Below are positions 1-6,216 of a stretch of 6,394 nt of DNA, in pieces. Source of the stretch: an uncultured Lysobacteraceae bacterium. Its GTDB lineage: Bacteria > Pseudomonadota > Gammaproteobacteria > Xanthomonadales > Rhodanobacteraceae. The stretch is from assembly GCA_946482585.1 (NCBI GenBank), contig CAMLSI010000320.1:1-6394 (forward strand), read 5' to 3'. The first letter of the stretch is position 1, and each line of letters opens with the position of its first letter. A model generated the notes under the pieces. It made no database searches, had not been told where the DNA came from, and was given only the letters and a program-made list of their open reading frames with translations. The position numbers and the translations under genes were made by a program.

Positions 1-325
1 GCTCTTCGGTCAGCGGCGGCAGGTTGATGCGGATGACGGTGCCGGCGGTGTTCGGATTGAGGCCGAGGTCGGACGAGATGATCGCCTTCTCGATCGGCTG
101 CACCATGGTCTTTTCCCAGGGCGTGATCGTCAGCGAGCGCGAATCCTGCACGGCGACGGTGGCGACCTGGGAGAGCGGCATGTCGCTGCCGTAGTAGTTG
201 ACCTTGATGTGGTCGACCAGCGCCGTCGTCGCGCGGCCCGTGCGCAGGCGCTGCAGGTCGTGCCTCAGCGCTTCCACGCTCTTGGCCATACGGGTCTGAG
301 CGTCTTGCTTGATGTCGTTGATCAT
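1..325 (-). CDS. frr: Ribosome recycling factor, N-terminal 108 residues (3' end outside window)
   Basis: RRF acts in the cytoplasm with EF-G to split the post-termination ribosome and free it for a new round of initiation. The 108 codons visible start [20 protein letters not shown] and include the family landmarks RLRTGRA (residues 26-32), NYYGSDMPL (43-51), VQDSRSLTI (59-67), [14 protein letters not shown] (79-92) and [11 protein letters not shown] (98-108). They align without gaps, from memory, to E. coli RRF (185 aa), so roughly 58% of the protein is present: the first helix of domain I and most of domain II. The frame runs off the left edge, which is a window limit and not a truncation. 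The start at 325 is preceded by AAGGA (335-339) at 9 nt. The gene is separated from pyrH by the opposite-strand yebC and probably uses its own extended -10 promoter. Identity is very secure. Confidence 0.96.
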   Translation of the reverse strand, partial: MINDIKQDAQTRMAKSVEALRHDLQRLRTGRATTALVDHIKVNYYGSDMPLSQVATVAVQDSRSLTITPWEKTMVQPIEKAIISSDLGLNPNTAGTVIRINLPPLTEE

Positions 326-334
326 GGCGGCAAA

Positions 335-369
335 TCCTTGGGCCGGAACAAAGCGGCCGGAGTATAGCA
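335..369 (-). promoter_or_regulatory. Candidate frr promoter (extended -10) and ribosome binding site
   Basis: On the minus strand TGCTATACT occupies 369-361. It combines the TGn extension with a -10 hexamer TATACT, one mismatch from TATAAT. No good -35 is seen 16-18 bp upstream, which is acceptable for an extended -10 promoter. Transcription would begin near 354, leaving a leader of about 30 nt that contains the AAGGA ribosome binding site (335-339). An independent promoter makes sense because frr is cut off from pyrH here. This is a motif reading only, with no expression evidence. Confidence 0.5.
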
Positions 370-469
370 GCGCCCCGGCGGACGGCGTGCCGCGTGCGGC
401 CCGGCCGGTGCGCCGCCGGCTGAGCGCCGCCGGCGGCCGCGTCGGCTGCCGCGATCCGGTCGCTGCGGC

Positions 470-504
470 TACAATCCGTGCCCGATTTTTCCAGTCGAAC
501 AGGT
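470..504 (+). promoter_or_regulatory. Candidate yebC promoter -10 (TACAAT) and ribosome binding site
   Basis: TACAAT at 470-475 is a one-mismatch -10 hexamer in otherwise G/C-rich DNA. Upstream CTGCCG (446-451) is only a poor -35 at 18 bp. A start of transcription near 482 would lie after the in-frame GTG at 478, so that codon would not be in the mRNA. AGGT (501-504) sits 6 nt before ATG 511 and fits the 3' end of 16S rRNA modestly. Together these decide the yebC start. The divergent frr promoter lies about 100 bp to the left. Confidence 0.45.
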
Positions 505-510
505 ACTGCA

Positions 511-1230
511 ATGGGCAGATTGATGGCGATCGAAGGGCGCAAGAACGCCCAGGACGCGCGGCGCGGCAAGATCTTCACCAAGGTCATCCGCGAACTCACC
601 GTGGCGGCGCGCGCCGGCGGCGGCGATCCGAAAGCCAATCCGCGCCTGCGCCTGGCCATGGATCGCGGCCTCGCCGTGAACATGGCGCGCGACGTCATGG
701 AACGCGCGATCAAGAAGGCGACCGGCGAACTCGAAGGCGTCAGCTACGAAGAAATCCGCTACGAGGGCTATGCGCCCGGCGGCGTCGCGGTCATCGTCGA
801 CTGCATGACCGACAACAAGGTCCGCACGGTCGCAGACGTGCGCCACGCGTTCACCAAGTGCGGCGGCAACCTCGGCACCGACGGTTCGGTGTCTTTCATG
901 TTCAGGCGCCTCGGCGTGCTCAGCTACCTGCCCGGCGTCGACCAGGATGCGATCGAGAACGCGGCGATCGAAGCCGGCGCCGACGACATCGTGGTCTATC
1001 CCGACGACGGCTCGATCGACGTGCTCACGAGTCCCGACAATTTCGAGGCCGTGAAGCAGGCGATGGAAGCCGCCGGCCTCAAGCCCGAGCATGCCGAAGT
1101 CGGCCTGCGCGCCGACAACGACATCGCCGTTTCCGGCGAGACGGCGCAGGCGGTGCTGAAGATGATCCACATGCTCGAAGACCTCGACGACGTGCAGAAC
1201 GTCTATTCGAATGCGGATATCGTGAGCTGA
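511..1230 (+). CDS. yebC: YebC/TACO1-family protein (PmpR-type; translation factor or transcriptional regulator)
   Basis: The 239-residue product belongs to the YebC/TACO1 family. Members were long annotated as DNA-binding regulators (PmpR). More recent work on bacterial YebC and mitochondrial TACO1 ties them to ribosomes stalled on proline-rich stretches. Visible landmarks are [20 protein letters not shown] (residues 7-26), [12 protein letters not shown] (37-48), the domain with [15 protein letters not shown] (84-98) and [14 protein letters not shown] (101-114), [15 protein letters not shown] (117-131), and the C-terminal [17 protein letters not shown] (221-237). Length matches the usual 240-250. 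ATG 511 was chosen because the protein then aligns with relatives from residue 1 and an AGGT lies 6 nt upstream. ATG 523 is a possible alternative, and GTG 478 only adds an unconserved leader. Relatives often read MGRGPSIE at the N-terminus, whereas here it is MGRLMAIE. It diverges from frr and converges with pyrH. The family is certain; the cellular role is inferred. Confidence 0.95.
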   Translation: MGRLMAIEGRKNAQDARRGKIFTKVIRELTVAARAGGGDPKANPRLRLAMDRGLAVNMARDVMERAIKKATGELEGVSYEEIRYEGYAPGGVAVIVDCMTDNKVRTVADVRHAFTKCGGNLGTDGSVSFMFRRLGVLSYLPGVDQDAIENAAIEAGADDIVVYPDDGSIDVLTSPDNFEAVKQAMEAAGLKPEHAEVGLRADNDIAVSGETAQAVLKMIHMLEDLDDVQNVYSNADIVS

Positions 1231-1300
1231 CGCATCGCTTCGACGAAGTGGCGCAGGTTGCGGTTCGCCTCGCGGCTCGCCGCAAACTGCGCGATTTTCA

Positions 1301-1301
<1 letters not shown>
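1203..1301 (-). CDS. Possible 32-residue small ORF coupled to the pyrH stop codon
   Basis: A short frame begins at an ATG overlapping the pyrH stop (TGATG, 1303-1299), the classic arrangement for translational coupling. It runs 32 codons to a TAG, ending 28 bp inside the 3' end of yebC on the other strand. The product starts [20 protein letters not shown] and is basic in its first half, with no signal peptide, membrane segment or motif I recognise. It could be a real micropeptide, a leftover of an older gene, or chance in high-GC DNA. It also covers the imperfect hairpin at 1251-1292. Reported at low confidence because only the overlap and the open frame support it. Confidence 0.2.
1251..1298 (+). 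terminator. Imperfect hairpin with short T-run downstream of yebC
   Basis: GCGCAGGTTGCGG (1251-1263) pairs with CCGCAAACTGCGC (1280-1292) in 12 of 13 positions around a 16-nt loop. In the plus direction it is followed by GATTTTC, with four T residues at 1295-1298. It lies in the 70-bp gap between the convergent stops of yebC and pyrH, where a terminator for yebC is expected. The long loop, single mismatch and short T-run make it weak. In the minus direction no T-run follows, so it would not terminate pyrH by the intrinsic route. Confidence 0.35.
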
Positions 1302-2017
<716 letters not shown>

Positions 2018-2024
2018 GGGCGAT

Positions 2025-2029
2025 CCTCC
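2025..2029 (-). promoter_or_regulatory. Strong ribosome binding site that decides the pyrH start
   Basis: The minus strand reads GGAGG at 2029-2025, a full Shine-Dalgarno core with a 7-nt spacer to ATG 2017. It excludes the longer in-frame start at 2080. Confidence 0.85.
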
Positions 2030-2121
2030 GGGCAGGGCAAGGCGACCGCGCGAAATGCTGCCGGCGCCAGCCAGGGTCATGGAAAAGGGGGCGGGGCCGG
2101 GCGGCCCACAAAATGCGCGCG

Positions 2122-2127
2122 ATCATA
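2122..2127 (-). promoter_or_regulatory. Candidate pyrH promoter -10 (TATGAT)
   Basis: The minus strand carries TATGAT, one mismatch from the consensus, in an A/T-enriched patch. It would start transcription near 2115 and give a leader of about 98 nt. No convincing -35 hexamer is present at the usual distance. A local promoter is expected because pyrH has been separated from tsf by a terminated opposite-strand unit, but the support is one hexamer. Confidence 0.35.
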
Positions 2128-2234
2128 CAGCAATGTCGGAAATGCCGGCGCAGTCGCGCCTTCGCGGCGGGAAGCCGGCGAGGCGGACGATCCGATGCGC
2201 GCCGCCTTTCGCGGACGACAGTGCCGCCGCGCGT

Positions 2235-2274
2235 CGATCACGCCGGCGTCAACGGCATGTCATCGGCGTTTCAC
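2235..2274 (+). promoter_or_regulatory. Pho-box-like array: four 7-mers at exact 11-bp spacing
   Basis: Four 7-mers lie 11 bp apart: CGATCAC (2235-2241), GCGTCAA (2246-2252), ATGTCAT (2257-2263) and GTTTCAC (2268-2274). All share TCA at the same position, and the two inner 4-nt spacers are both CGGC. The PhoB-binding Pho box of proteobacteria is a pair of CTGTCAT-type 7-mers separated by 4 bp, often repeated, and it replaces the -35 element. The last two units match CTGTCAT/CTGTCAC at 6/7 and 5/7, the first at 5/7 and the second at 4/7. A weak -10 (TCTACT, 2283-2288) follows at 8 bp, slightly less than the 10 bp in E. coli phoA. The downstream unit encodes an alkaline phosphatase, which is the expected target. 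The periodicity is seen; PhoB control is inferred. Confidence 0.5.
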
Positions 2275-2282
2275 GAGACCGC

Positions 2283-2288
2283 TCTACT
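2283..2288 (+). promoter_or_regulatory. Weak -10 hexamer (TCTACT) downstream of the Pho-box-like array
   Basis: TCTACT matches the -10 consensus at 4 of 6. It lies 8 bp after the last Pho-like 7-mer, as expected of an activator-dependent promoter without its own -35. Transcription would begin near 2295, leaving a leader of about 50 nt that includes a 6-bp hairpin, GCGGTC/GACCGC (2305-2310 and 2318-2323), just before the ribosome binding site. Confidence 0.35.
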
Positions 2289-2334
2289 GTGCCCGCCGAT
2301 TTTCGCGGTCTTTTCACGACCGCCATGTCGACAC

Positions 2335-2339
2335 GGAGG
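2335..2339 (+). promoter_or_regulatory. Ribosome binding site that decides the start of the exported-protein gene
   Basis: GGAGG lies 6 nt before ATG 2346. Another in-frame ATG at 2325 has no Shine-Dalgarno sequence and would place seven extra residues, including two Arg, ahead of the signal peptide. ATG 2346 is therefore preferred. Confidence 0.85.
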
Positions 2340-2345
2340 GGTTGC

Positions 2346-2894
2346 ATGTTCGAGCGCATATTCATCGTCGGCCTGCTGCTGGCGATCGCCGGCGTCGTTT
2401 CCGCACATTCGACGAATGCCTCGGCGCCGCCCGCGCTGCGCGCCGCGCCGAAAGCGTTTGCCGTCCGAAGCGCCTTGCCGCCCCCGCCGCGCGACGTCGA
2501 GGAATTGCGCTTCCGCGACGTGTTCAAGCTGCCCGTCGGGCCGCGCGGCCTGGAACCCACCGAACGCCTGCGCCAGCTCGACGGACGTCGCGTCCGCCTC
2601 GTCGGCTACATGGTCGAGGCCGACGTGACCGGCGGTTTCATCCTGAGCCCGCTGCCGGTCGCGCTCGGCGACGCGGACGAGGGACTCGCCGACGATCTTC
2701 CGCCGAGCGCCGTGCTCGTCGAACTGCCGCGCGAAGCCGCGCTGCGCAGCGGCCATCTGCCGGGCCTGATCCAGATCACCGGTCGCCTCCGCGTCGGCAG
2801 CGCCGAAAACGCGAGCGTGCCGGGCCGCGTGTTTCCCGCGCGCGTCGAACTCGACGCGCGCTTCGAGAAGGCCCTGCGCAGAGCAAACAAGTAG
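2346..2894 (+). CDS. Small exported protein of unknown function, upstream of the alkaline phosphatase
   Basis: I do not recognise this 182-residue protein. It begins with a clear Sec signal peptide (MFERIFIVGLLLAIAGVVSA, likely cleaved after residue 20). There is no cysteine at all, so it is not a lipoprotein. A low-complexity Ala/Pro linker (residues 21-48) ends in four prolines (45-48). The core (about 50-175) alternates short hydrophobic strands and turns: RVRLVGYMVE (82-91), GGFILSPLPV (96-105), SAVLVELP (121-128) and GLIQITGRLRVG (140-151). This pattern is compatible with a small beta-barrel of OB-like type and faintly recalls DUF3299-like periplasmic proteins, a weak resemblance from memory. 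The gene is 64 bp upstream of the phosphatase on the same strand with no terminator between, so the two are probably co-transcribed behind the Pho-box-like array. It could assist export, folding or metal loading of the enzyme, or be unrelated. Reality of the gene is well supported by its ribosome binding site and signal peptide. Confidence 0.85.
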   Translation: MFERIFIVGLLLAIAGVVSAHSTNASAPPALRAAPKAFAVRSALPPPPRDVEELRFRDVFKLPVGPRGLEPTERLRQLDGRRVRLVGYMVEADVTGGFILSPLPVALGDADEGLADDLPPSAVLVELPREAALRSGHLPGLIQITGRLRVGSAENASVPGRVFPARVELDARFEKALRRANK

Positions 2895-2958
2895 AAATGT
2901 GTAATCGCGGCTGCGCCGCGATCCGCCGTCCGTTCTCCACCCCTCAAAGGAACGCGTC

Positions 2959-4995
2959 ATGCGTATCTCCCGTCTCGCCCTGGGCACTGCCCTGGGTCTG
3001 TTGGCCTTCTCGGCGCAAGCCGCCACCGTGTCGCGCCTGACGCCGCCGAGCGAGCTGTTCGCGTCGGGCGATCCGGGCCCGGTCATTTCGCGCTTCCTGC
3101 CGGGCCAGCGCTTCGATCTGCAGGCCACCGTGCAGCCGGATGCCGGCGAAACCGTGGTCGGCTTCCAGTTCCTCGTCGACGGCGTCTGGGTGAACGGTCC
3201 GCTGCCGCTCGGCGGCGGCGCGAACGATGCGCGTGTCGCGCGCAACAGCCTCGTCACCGAAACCGGCGCGGCCGCGACCTGCATCCGCGACGGCAAGACC
3301 ACGGGCGCCGCGGGCTGCGTGCTGGCCGCGGGGTTGCCGTCGAATGCCGCCGTGGCGAGTTTCCGCGGCTATGCCAACTACGATGCCGGCATGCACGAGT
3401 TCAAGATCGTCGCGCGCACGAGCAGCGGCCGCACGATCGGCGCGACGGGCAATTTCGAAGTCGTCGGCATCGGCGAAGGGCAGCGCACGGCCAAGAACAT
3501 CATCATCCTGCTCGGCGACGGCATGGGCGCCGCGCACCGCACGGCAGCACGCATCATGGCCAAGGGCTACGCGCAGGGCAAAGCGCGCGGCAAGCTCGCG
3601 ATGGACACGTTCCCGATCAGCGGTCAGGTCATGACCGCATCGCTGAATTCGATCGTGACCGACTCGGCGCCGGGCATGGCCAACTACGTCTCGGGCAACA
3701 AGGCCAACAACAACGAAGAAGGCGTCTGGCCGGACGACACGCTCGCCGCGTTCGACAATCCGCGCATCGAATACCTGTCGGAGTACCTGCACATGCTGCA
3801 GGGCAAGTCGCTCGGCATCGTGACCACGTCCGACGTGTTCGATGCGACGCCGGCGGCCAACGCCGTGCACACGGCGCTGCGCGGCAACGGCACCGGCATC
3901 GTCGACCAGTTCCTCGACGAACGTAACAAGACCGGCCTGACCGTGCTCATGGGCGGCGGCCGCAAGTGGTTCCTGCCGAACCCCTCCGGCAGCACGAGCC
4001 CGCAGCCGGCCAACGGTTCGCAGCGCGCCGCGCGCAACGACTACGTGCTGCCGGCCGACATCGTCAGCGGCTGGGGCGTCGCCGCCGGCAAGATCGATCC
4101 GGAGCGCGATCTCATCGCCGACTTCATCGGCGCGGGCTTCGCCTACGCGCCGGACAACACCGCGCTGAACGCCGCGTTTTCGCGCGGCACGCCGGACAGG
4201 CTGCTCGGCCTGTTCTCGTATTCGAACATGAACGTGTCCTACGACAAGATCGCGGCGCGCCGCGGCAACACCGAAGTCGTCGACGCCTTCGGTTTCCCGG
4301 ATCAGCCGATGCTCGACGAGATGGCCGACAAGGCGCTCAAGGTGCTCGCGCGCAACCCGAAGGGTTTCGTGCTCACCATCGAAGGCGCGTCGATCGACAA
4401 GCAGGCGCACCTCATGGATACCGATCGCTGGATCCACGACGTGCTCGAGTTCGATCGCGCGGTCGCCGTCGCGAAGCAGTTCGCCGAAACCAACCCGGAC
4501 ACGCTCGTCATCGTCACGGCCGACCACGAATGCTCGGGCGCCGCGATCATCGGCGCGGCCACGGTGTCGGCGGCGCAGCTCGCCGCAGACAAGCTCGCCG
4601 GCAAGACCGTCGTCGGCCTCTACGAGACGGCCAAGTTTCCGCGCTACGCGATGGCCGCCGACGGCTATCCGGTCACGACGAATATCGACAACAAGATGCT
4701 GATCGGCTACGGCGCGAACGCGGACCGCTACGAGAACTGGCTGCCGAACCGCTTCCCGACGCGCGACACGCAGCAGCCGTTCCCGCCGGCGCAGTCGCCC
4801 GCGAATCCGAACGTGCGCAATAAGGACGAAGGCGCGCTGATCACGGGCCAGATCGCCGGCGACCAGGCCGCGCACACCGGCACGGATATCCCGCTGTCGG
4901 CGTTCGGTCTCGGCGCCTCGCATTTCAGCGGCACGTTCGACAACACCGATGTGTTCTTCAAGCTCGGCCAGGTCGCGGTCGGCGGCGTCGAGTGA
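2959..4995 (+). CDS. Secreted alkaline phosphatase, PhoA family, with extra N-terminal domain
   Basis: This is a 678-residue phosphomonoesterase that would release phosphate from organic esters outside the cytoplasm. A Sec signal peptide covers residues 1-21 (cleavage after AQA). Residues about 25-170 form an extra domain rich in beta strands with one Cys pair (108, 120). The catalytic domain starts at NIIILLGDGMG (180-190). By alignment to E. coli PhoA all key residues are present: Asp187, Ser236 (nucleophile, in TDSAPGMANYVSG), Asp296 and Thr298 (DATPAA), Glu475, Asp480 and His484 (EGASIDKQAH), Asp522 and His523 (TADHE), and His639 (HTGTD). These supply two zinc sites and one magnesium site. 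E. coli PhoA is 471 residues; the added length is the N-terminal domain plus insertions around 335-450. The loop after the nucleophile differs from the usual TDSAASATA. AAAGGA (2946-2951) lies 7 nt before the ATG. The gene closes a two-gene unit and ends at a strong terminator. Family is certain; substrate and any phosphodiesterase side activity are not. Confidence 0.95.
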   Translation: MRISRLALGTALGLLAFSAQAATVSRLTPPSELFASGDPGPVISRFLPGQRFDLQATVQPDAGETVVGFQFLVDGVWVNGPLPLGGGANDARVARNSLVTETGAAATCIRDGKTTGAAGCVLAAGLPSNAAVASFRGYANYDAGMHEFKIVARTSSGRTIGATGNFEVVGIGEGQRTAKNIIILLGDGMGAAHRTAARIMAKGYAQGKARGKLAMDTFPISGQVMTASLNSIVTDSAPGMANYVSGNKANNNEEGVWPDDTLAAFDNPRIEYLSEYLHMLQGKSLGIVTTSDVFDATPAANAVHTALRGNGTGIVDQFLDERNKTGLTVLMGGGRKWFLPNPSGSTSPQPANGSQRAARNDYVLPADIVSGWGVAAGKIDPERDLIADFIGAGFAYAPDNTALNAAFSRGTPDRLLGLFSYSNMNVSYDKIAARRGNTEVVDAFGFPDQPMLDEMADKALKVLARNPKGFVLTIEGASIDKQAHLMDTDRWIHDVLEFDRAVAVAKQFAETNPDTLVIVTADHECSGAAIIGAATVSAAQLAADKLAGKTVVGLYETAKFPRYAMAADGYPVTTNIDNKMLIGYGANADRYENWLPNRFPTRDTQQPFPPAQSPANPNVRNKDEGALITGQIAGDQAAHTGTDIPLSAFGLGASHFSGTFDNTDVFFKLGQVAVGGVE

Positions 4996-5027
4996 TCCTC
5001 GCGCCGAATGGCGCATCCGCAGGAACG

Positions 5028-5059
5028 AAAAAAGCGCCGGCAAGCCGGCGCTTTTTTTT
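5028..5059. terminator. Bidirectional intrinsic terminator after the alkaline phosphatase gene
   Basis: GCGCCGG (5034-5040) pairs perfectly with CCGGCGC (5045-5051) around CAAG. Six A residues precede the stem (5028-5033) and eight T residues follow it (5052-5059). In the plus direction it is a textbook terminator, 32 bp after the phosphatase stop. In the minus direction the six A residues become a T-run, so it can also stop read-through from tsf toward the phosphatase. Confidence 0.93.
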
Positions 5060-5157
5060 GAACGGATGAGGTGAGGGAATCGGGTTGATCGGGATGGCTC
5101 TTTGCCGCGCCGCAGCCGATCGCCTTGGCGGTTCGCCCATCCGTCGAAGCGCACATG

Positions 5158-5186
5158 AAAAAGGCCGCGGCATCAGCCGCGGCCTT
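5158..5186 (-). terminator. Intrinsic terminator of tsf
   Basis: On the minus strand GGCCGCGGC is followed after a 4-nt loop by GCCGCGGCC and then five T residues (5162-5158). Two flanking A:T pairs extend the 9-bp G/C stem. It lies 26 bp after the tsf stop codon and ends the rpsB-tsf transcript before pyrH. It shows that pyrH and frr are not in the same transcript as tsf here, apart from leakage. Confidence 0.9.
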
Positions 5187-5212
5187 CGGGTATCGCAACC
5201 GCCGGATGGCGC

Positions 5213-6091
5213 TTAGGCCAGACCCGCCTGCTTCATGACTTCCGCCGCGTAGTCCTCGACGACCTTCTCGATGCCTTCGCCGACGACGAGACGCTTGAAG
5301 CCGACGATGTCGGCGCCTTCCTTCTTGAGCACGGCTTCGACCGTCATGTCCGAGTTCAGCGCGTACGGCTGGCCGGTCAGCGTGACTTCGTTGACGATCT
5401 TCGCGATCTTGCCGCTGACGATCTTCTCGAGGATTTCTGCCGGCTTGGCCTTGTCCTTGTCGGTCATCTTGGCGAGCTCGATTTCCTTTTCCTTCGCGAT
5501 GAAGTCGGCCGGAACGTCGGACGCCTTCGCGTAGGGCGGGTTCATCGCGGCGACGTGCATCGCGATGCCGCGCGCCAGTTCGTCAGTGCCGCCGACGAGT
5601 TCGACCAGCACGCCGATGCGGCCGCCGTGCACGTAGCCGGCGACGGTGTTGTTCGAATCGACCTTGACCAGGCGACGCAGCTGCACGTTCTCGCCGACCT
5701 TGGCGATCAGCGCCGCGCGCGCTTCTTCGACCGTGCCGCCGTCGGTGTAGGCAGCGGCCTTCAGCGTGTCGACGTCGTTCGCACCGGTGGCGAGCGCGAT
5801 CTGCGCGACGGTGTTGGCGAACTTGACGAAGTTCTCGTCCTTGCCGACGAAGTCGGTTTCGGAATTGACTTCGACCAGCACGGCCTTGCCGCCGTTCTGC
5901 GCCAGGACGATGCGGCCTTCAGCGGCGACGCGGTCGGCCTTCTTGATCGACTTGGCCAGACCCGACTTGCGCAGGTATTCGATCGCGGCGTCGATGTCGC
6001 CGGCGTTCTCGGTCAGTGCCTTCTTGCACTCCATCATGCCGGCGCCCGAGCGCTCGCGGAGTTCCTTGACCAGACTCGCGGTGATTTCCAT
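5213..6091 (-). CDS. tsf: Translation elongation factor Ts
   Basis: EF-Ts is the cytoplasmic guanine nucleotide exchange factor that removes GDP from EF-Tu. The 292-residue product (E. coli 283) begins [20 protein letters not shown] and carries the UBA-like N-terminal domain (1-55) with [20 protein letters not shown] (21-40). The exchange motif [12 protein letters not shown] (77-88) contains Asp80 and Phe81, which in E. coli reach into EF-Tu. The core domain shows [10 protein letters not shown] (132-141), [13 protein letters not shown] (153-165; His155 corresponds to E. coli His147) and [12 protein letters not shown] (176-187). The dimerisation and C-terminal part includes [11 protein letters not shown] (236-246) and [16 protein letters not shown] (270-285). 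GAGG (6100-6097) stands 5 nt before the ATG. It follows rpsB after 125 bp in the conserved order and ends at its own terminator. Nothing about the protein is unusual. Confidence 0.98.
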   Translation of the reverse strand: MEITASLVKELRERSGAGMMECKKALTENAGDIDAAIEYLRKSGLAKSIKKADRVAAEGRIVLAQNGGKAVLVEVNSETDFVGKDENFVKFANTVAQIALATGANDVDTLKAAAYTDGGTVEEARAALIAKVGENVQLRRLVKVDSNNTVAGYVHGGRIGVLVELVGGTDELARGIAMHVAAMNPPYAKASDVPADFIAKEKEIELAKMTDKDKAKPAEILEKIVSGKIAKIVNEVTLTGQPYALNSDMTVEAVLKKEGADIVGFKRLVVGEGIEKVVEDYAAEVMKQAGLA

Positions 6092-6178
6092 GTAAACCTC
6101 GATAGTTGCGGCAGCGACCGGAGTCGCGCCAGGAAAACGGAATCGTGTAACGGCGTCACGACAGGGTCATGACGCGGC

Positions 6179-6206
6179 GGTCGCGCGAACCGGAGTTCGC
6201 GCGACC
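6179..6206 (-). promoter_or_regulatory. Perfect 12-bp hairpin between rpsB and tsf (possible attenuator or processing site)
   Basis: GGTCGCGCGAAC (6179-6190) and GTTCGCGCGACC (6195-6206) are exact reverse complements around a 4-nt loop. The hairpin begins 10 bp after the rpsB stop. No T-run follows on the minus strand, so it is not a standard intrinsic terminator. In E. coli the rpsB-tsf interval also carries a partial terminator that lowers tsf relative to rpsB. A similar role, or 3'-end protection of the rpsB mRNA, is the likely function here. The structure is seen; the role is inferred. Confidence 0.6.
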
Positions 6207-6216
6207 CGGGGCCGGA

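Larger units (their letters stand above)
2018..2345. other. Divergent intergenic region between pyrH and the phosphatase unit
   Basis: This 328-bp stretch holds no gene that I can support. From left to right it contains the pyrH ribosome binding site, a G-rich leader, a candidate pyrH -10 on the minus strand (2127-2122), about 100 bp without a clear signal, a Pho-box-like array (2235-2274), a weak plus-strand -10 (2283-2288), a small hairpin (2305-2323), and the ribosome binding site of the exported-protein gene (2335-2339). The plus-strand frame of that gene happens to be open through the region, but no upstream start has a ribosome binding site and the composition of the translated stretch is not protein-like. 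Confidence 0.7.

Noticed and set aside
478..510. Upstream GTG start for yebC
   Set aside because: It adds 11 unconserved residues, lacks a ribosome binding site, and falls before the predicted transcription start near 482.
469..1170. Minus-strand open frame inside yebC
   Set aside because: Antisense shadow of a clearly conserved gene; no motif and no start signal.
2325..2345. Upstream ATG start for the exported protein
   Set aside because: No Shine-Dalgarno sequence, while ATG 2346 has GGAGG at 6 nt and starts directly with the signal peptide.
2900..2905. TGTAAT as a separate promoter -10 for the phosphatase
   Set aside because: A good hexamer, but no -35 or activator site stands at a fitting distance; co-transcription from upstream is simpler.
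2904..2922. Hairpin ATCGCGG/CCGCGAT between the exported-protein gene and the phosphatase gene
   Set aside because: A 7-bp stem with no T-run, so not a terminator. An intercistronic mRNA structure is possible but chance is likely in this composition.
2271..3302. Minus-strand open frame across the exported-protein gene and the phosphatase start
   Set aside because: It runs antisense through two genes with ribosome binding sites and signal peptides, and its product is low-complexity.
2944..5154. Long minus-strand open frame opposite the alkaline phosphatase
   Set aside because: It is the mirror of the phosphatase codons in G/C-rich DNA. The product is dominated by Arg, Val, Ala and Asp without any motif, it crosses both terminators, and it has no ribosome binding site.
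5555..6172. Plus-strand open frame opposite tsf
   Set aside because: Antisense to EF-Ts, whose identity is certain; the composition is that of a shadow frame.
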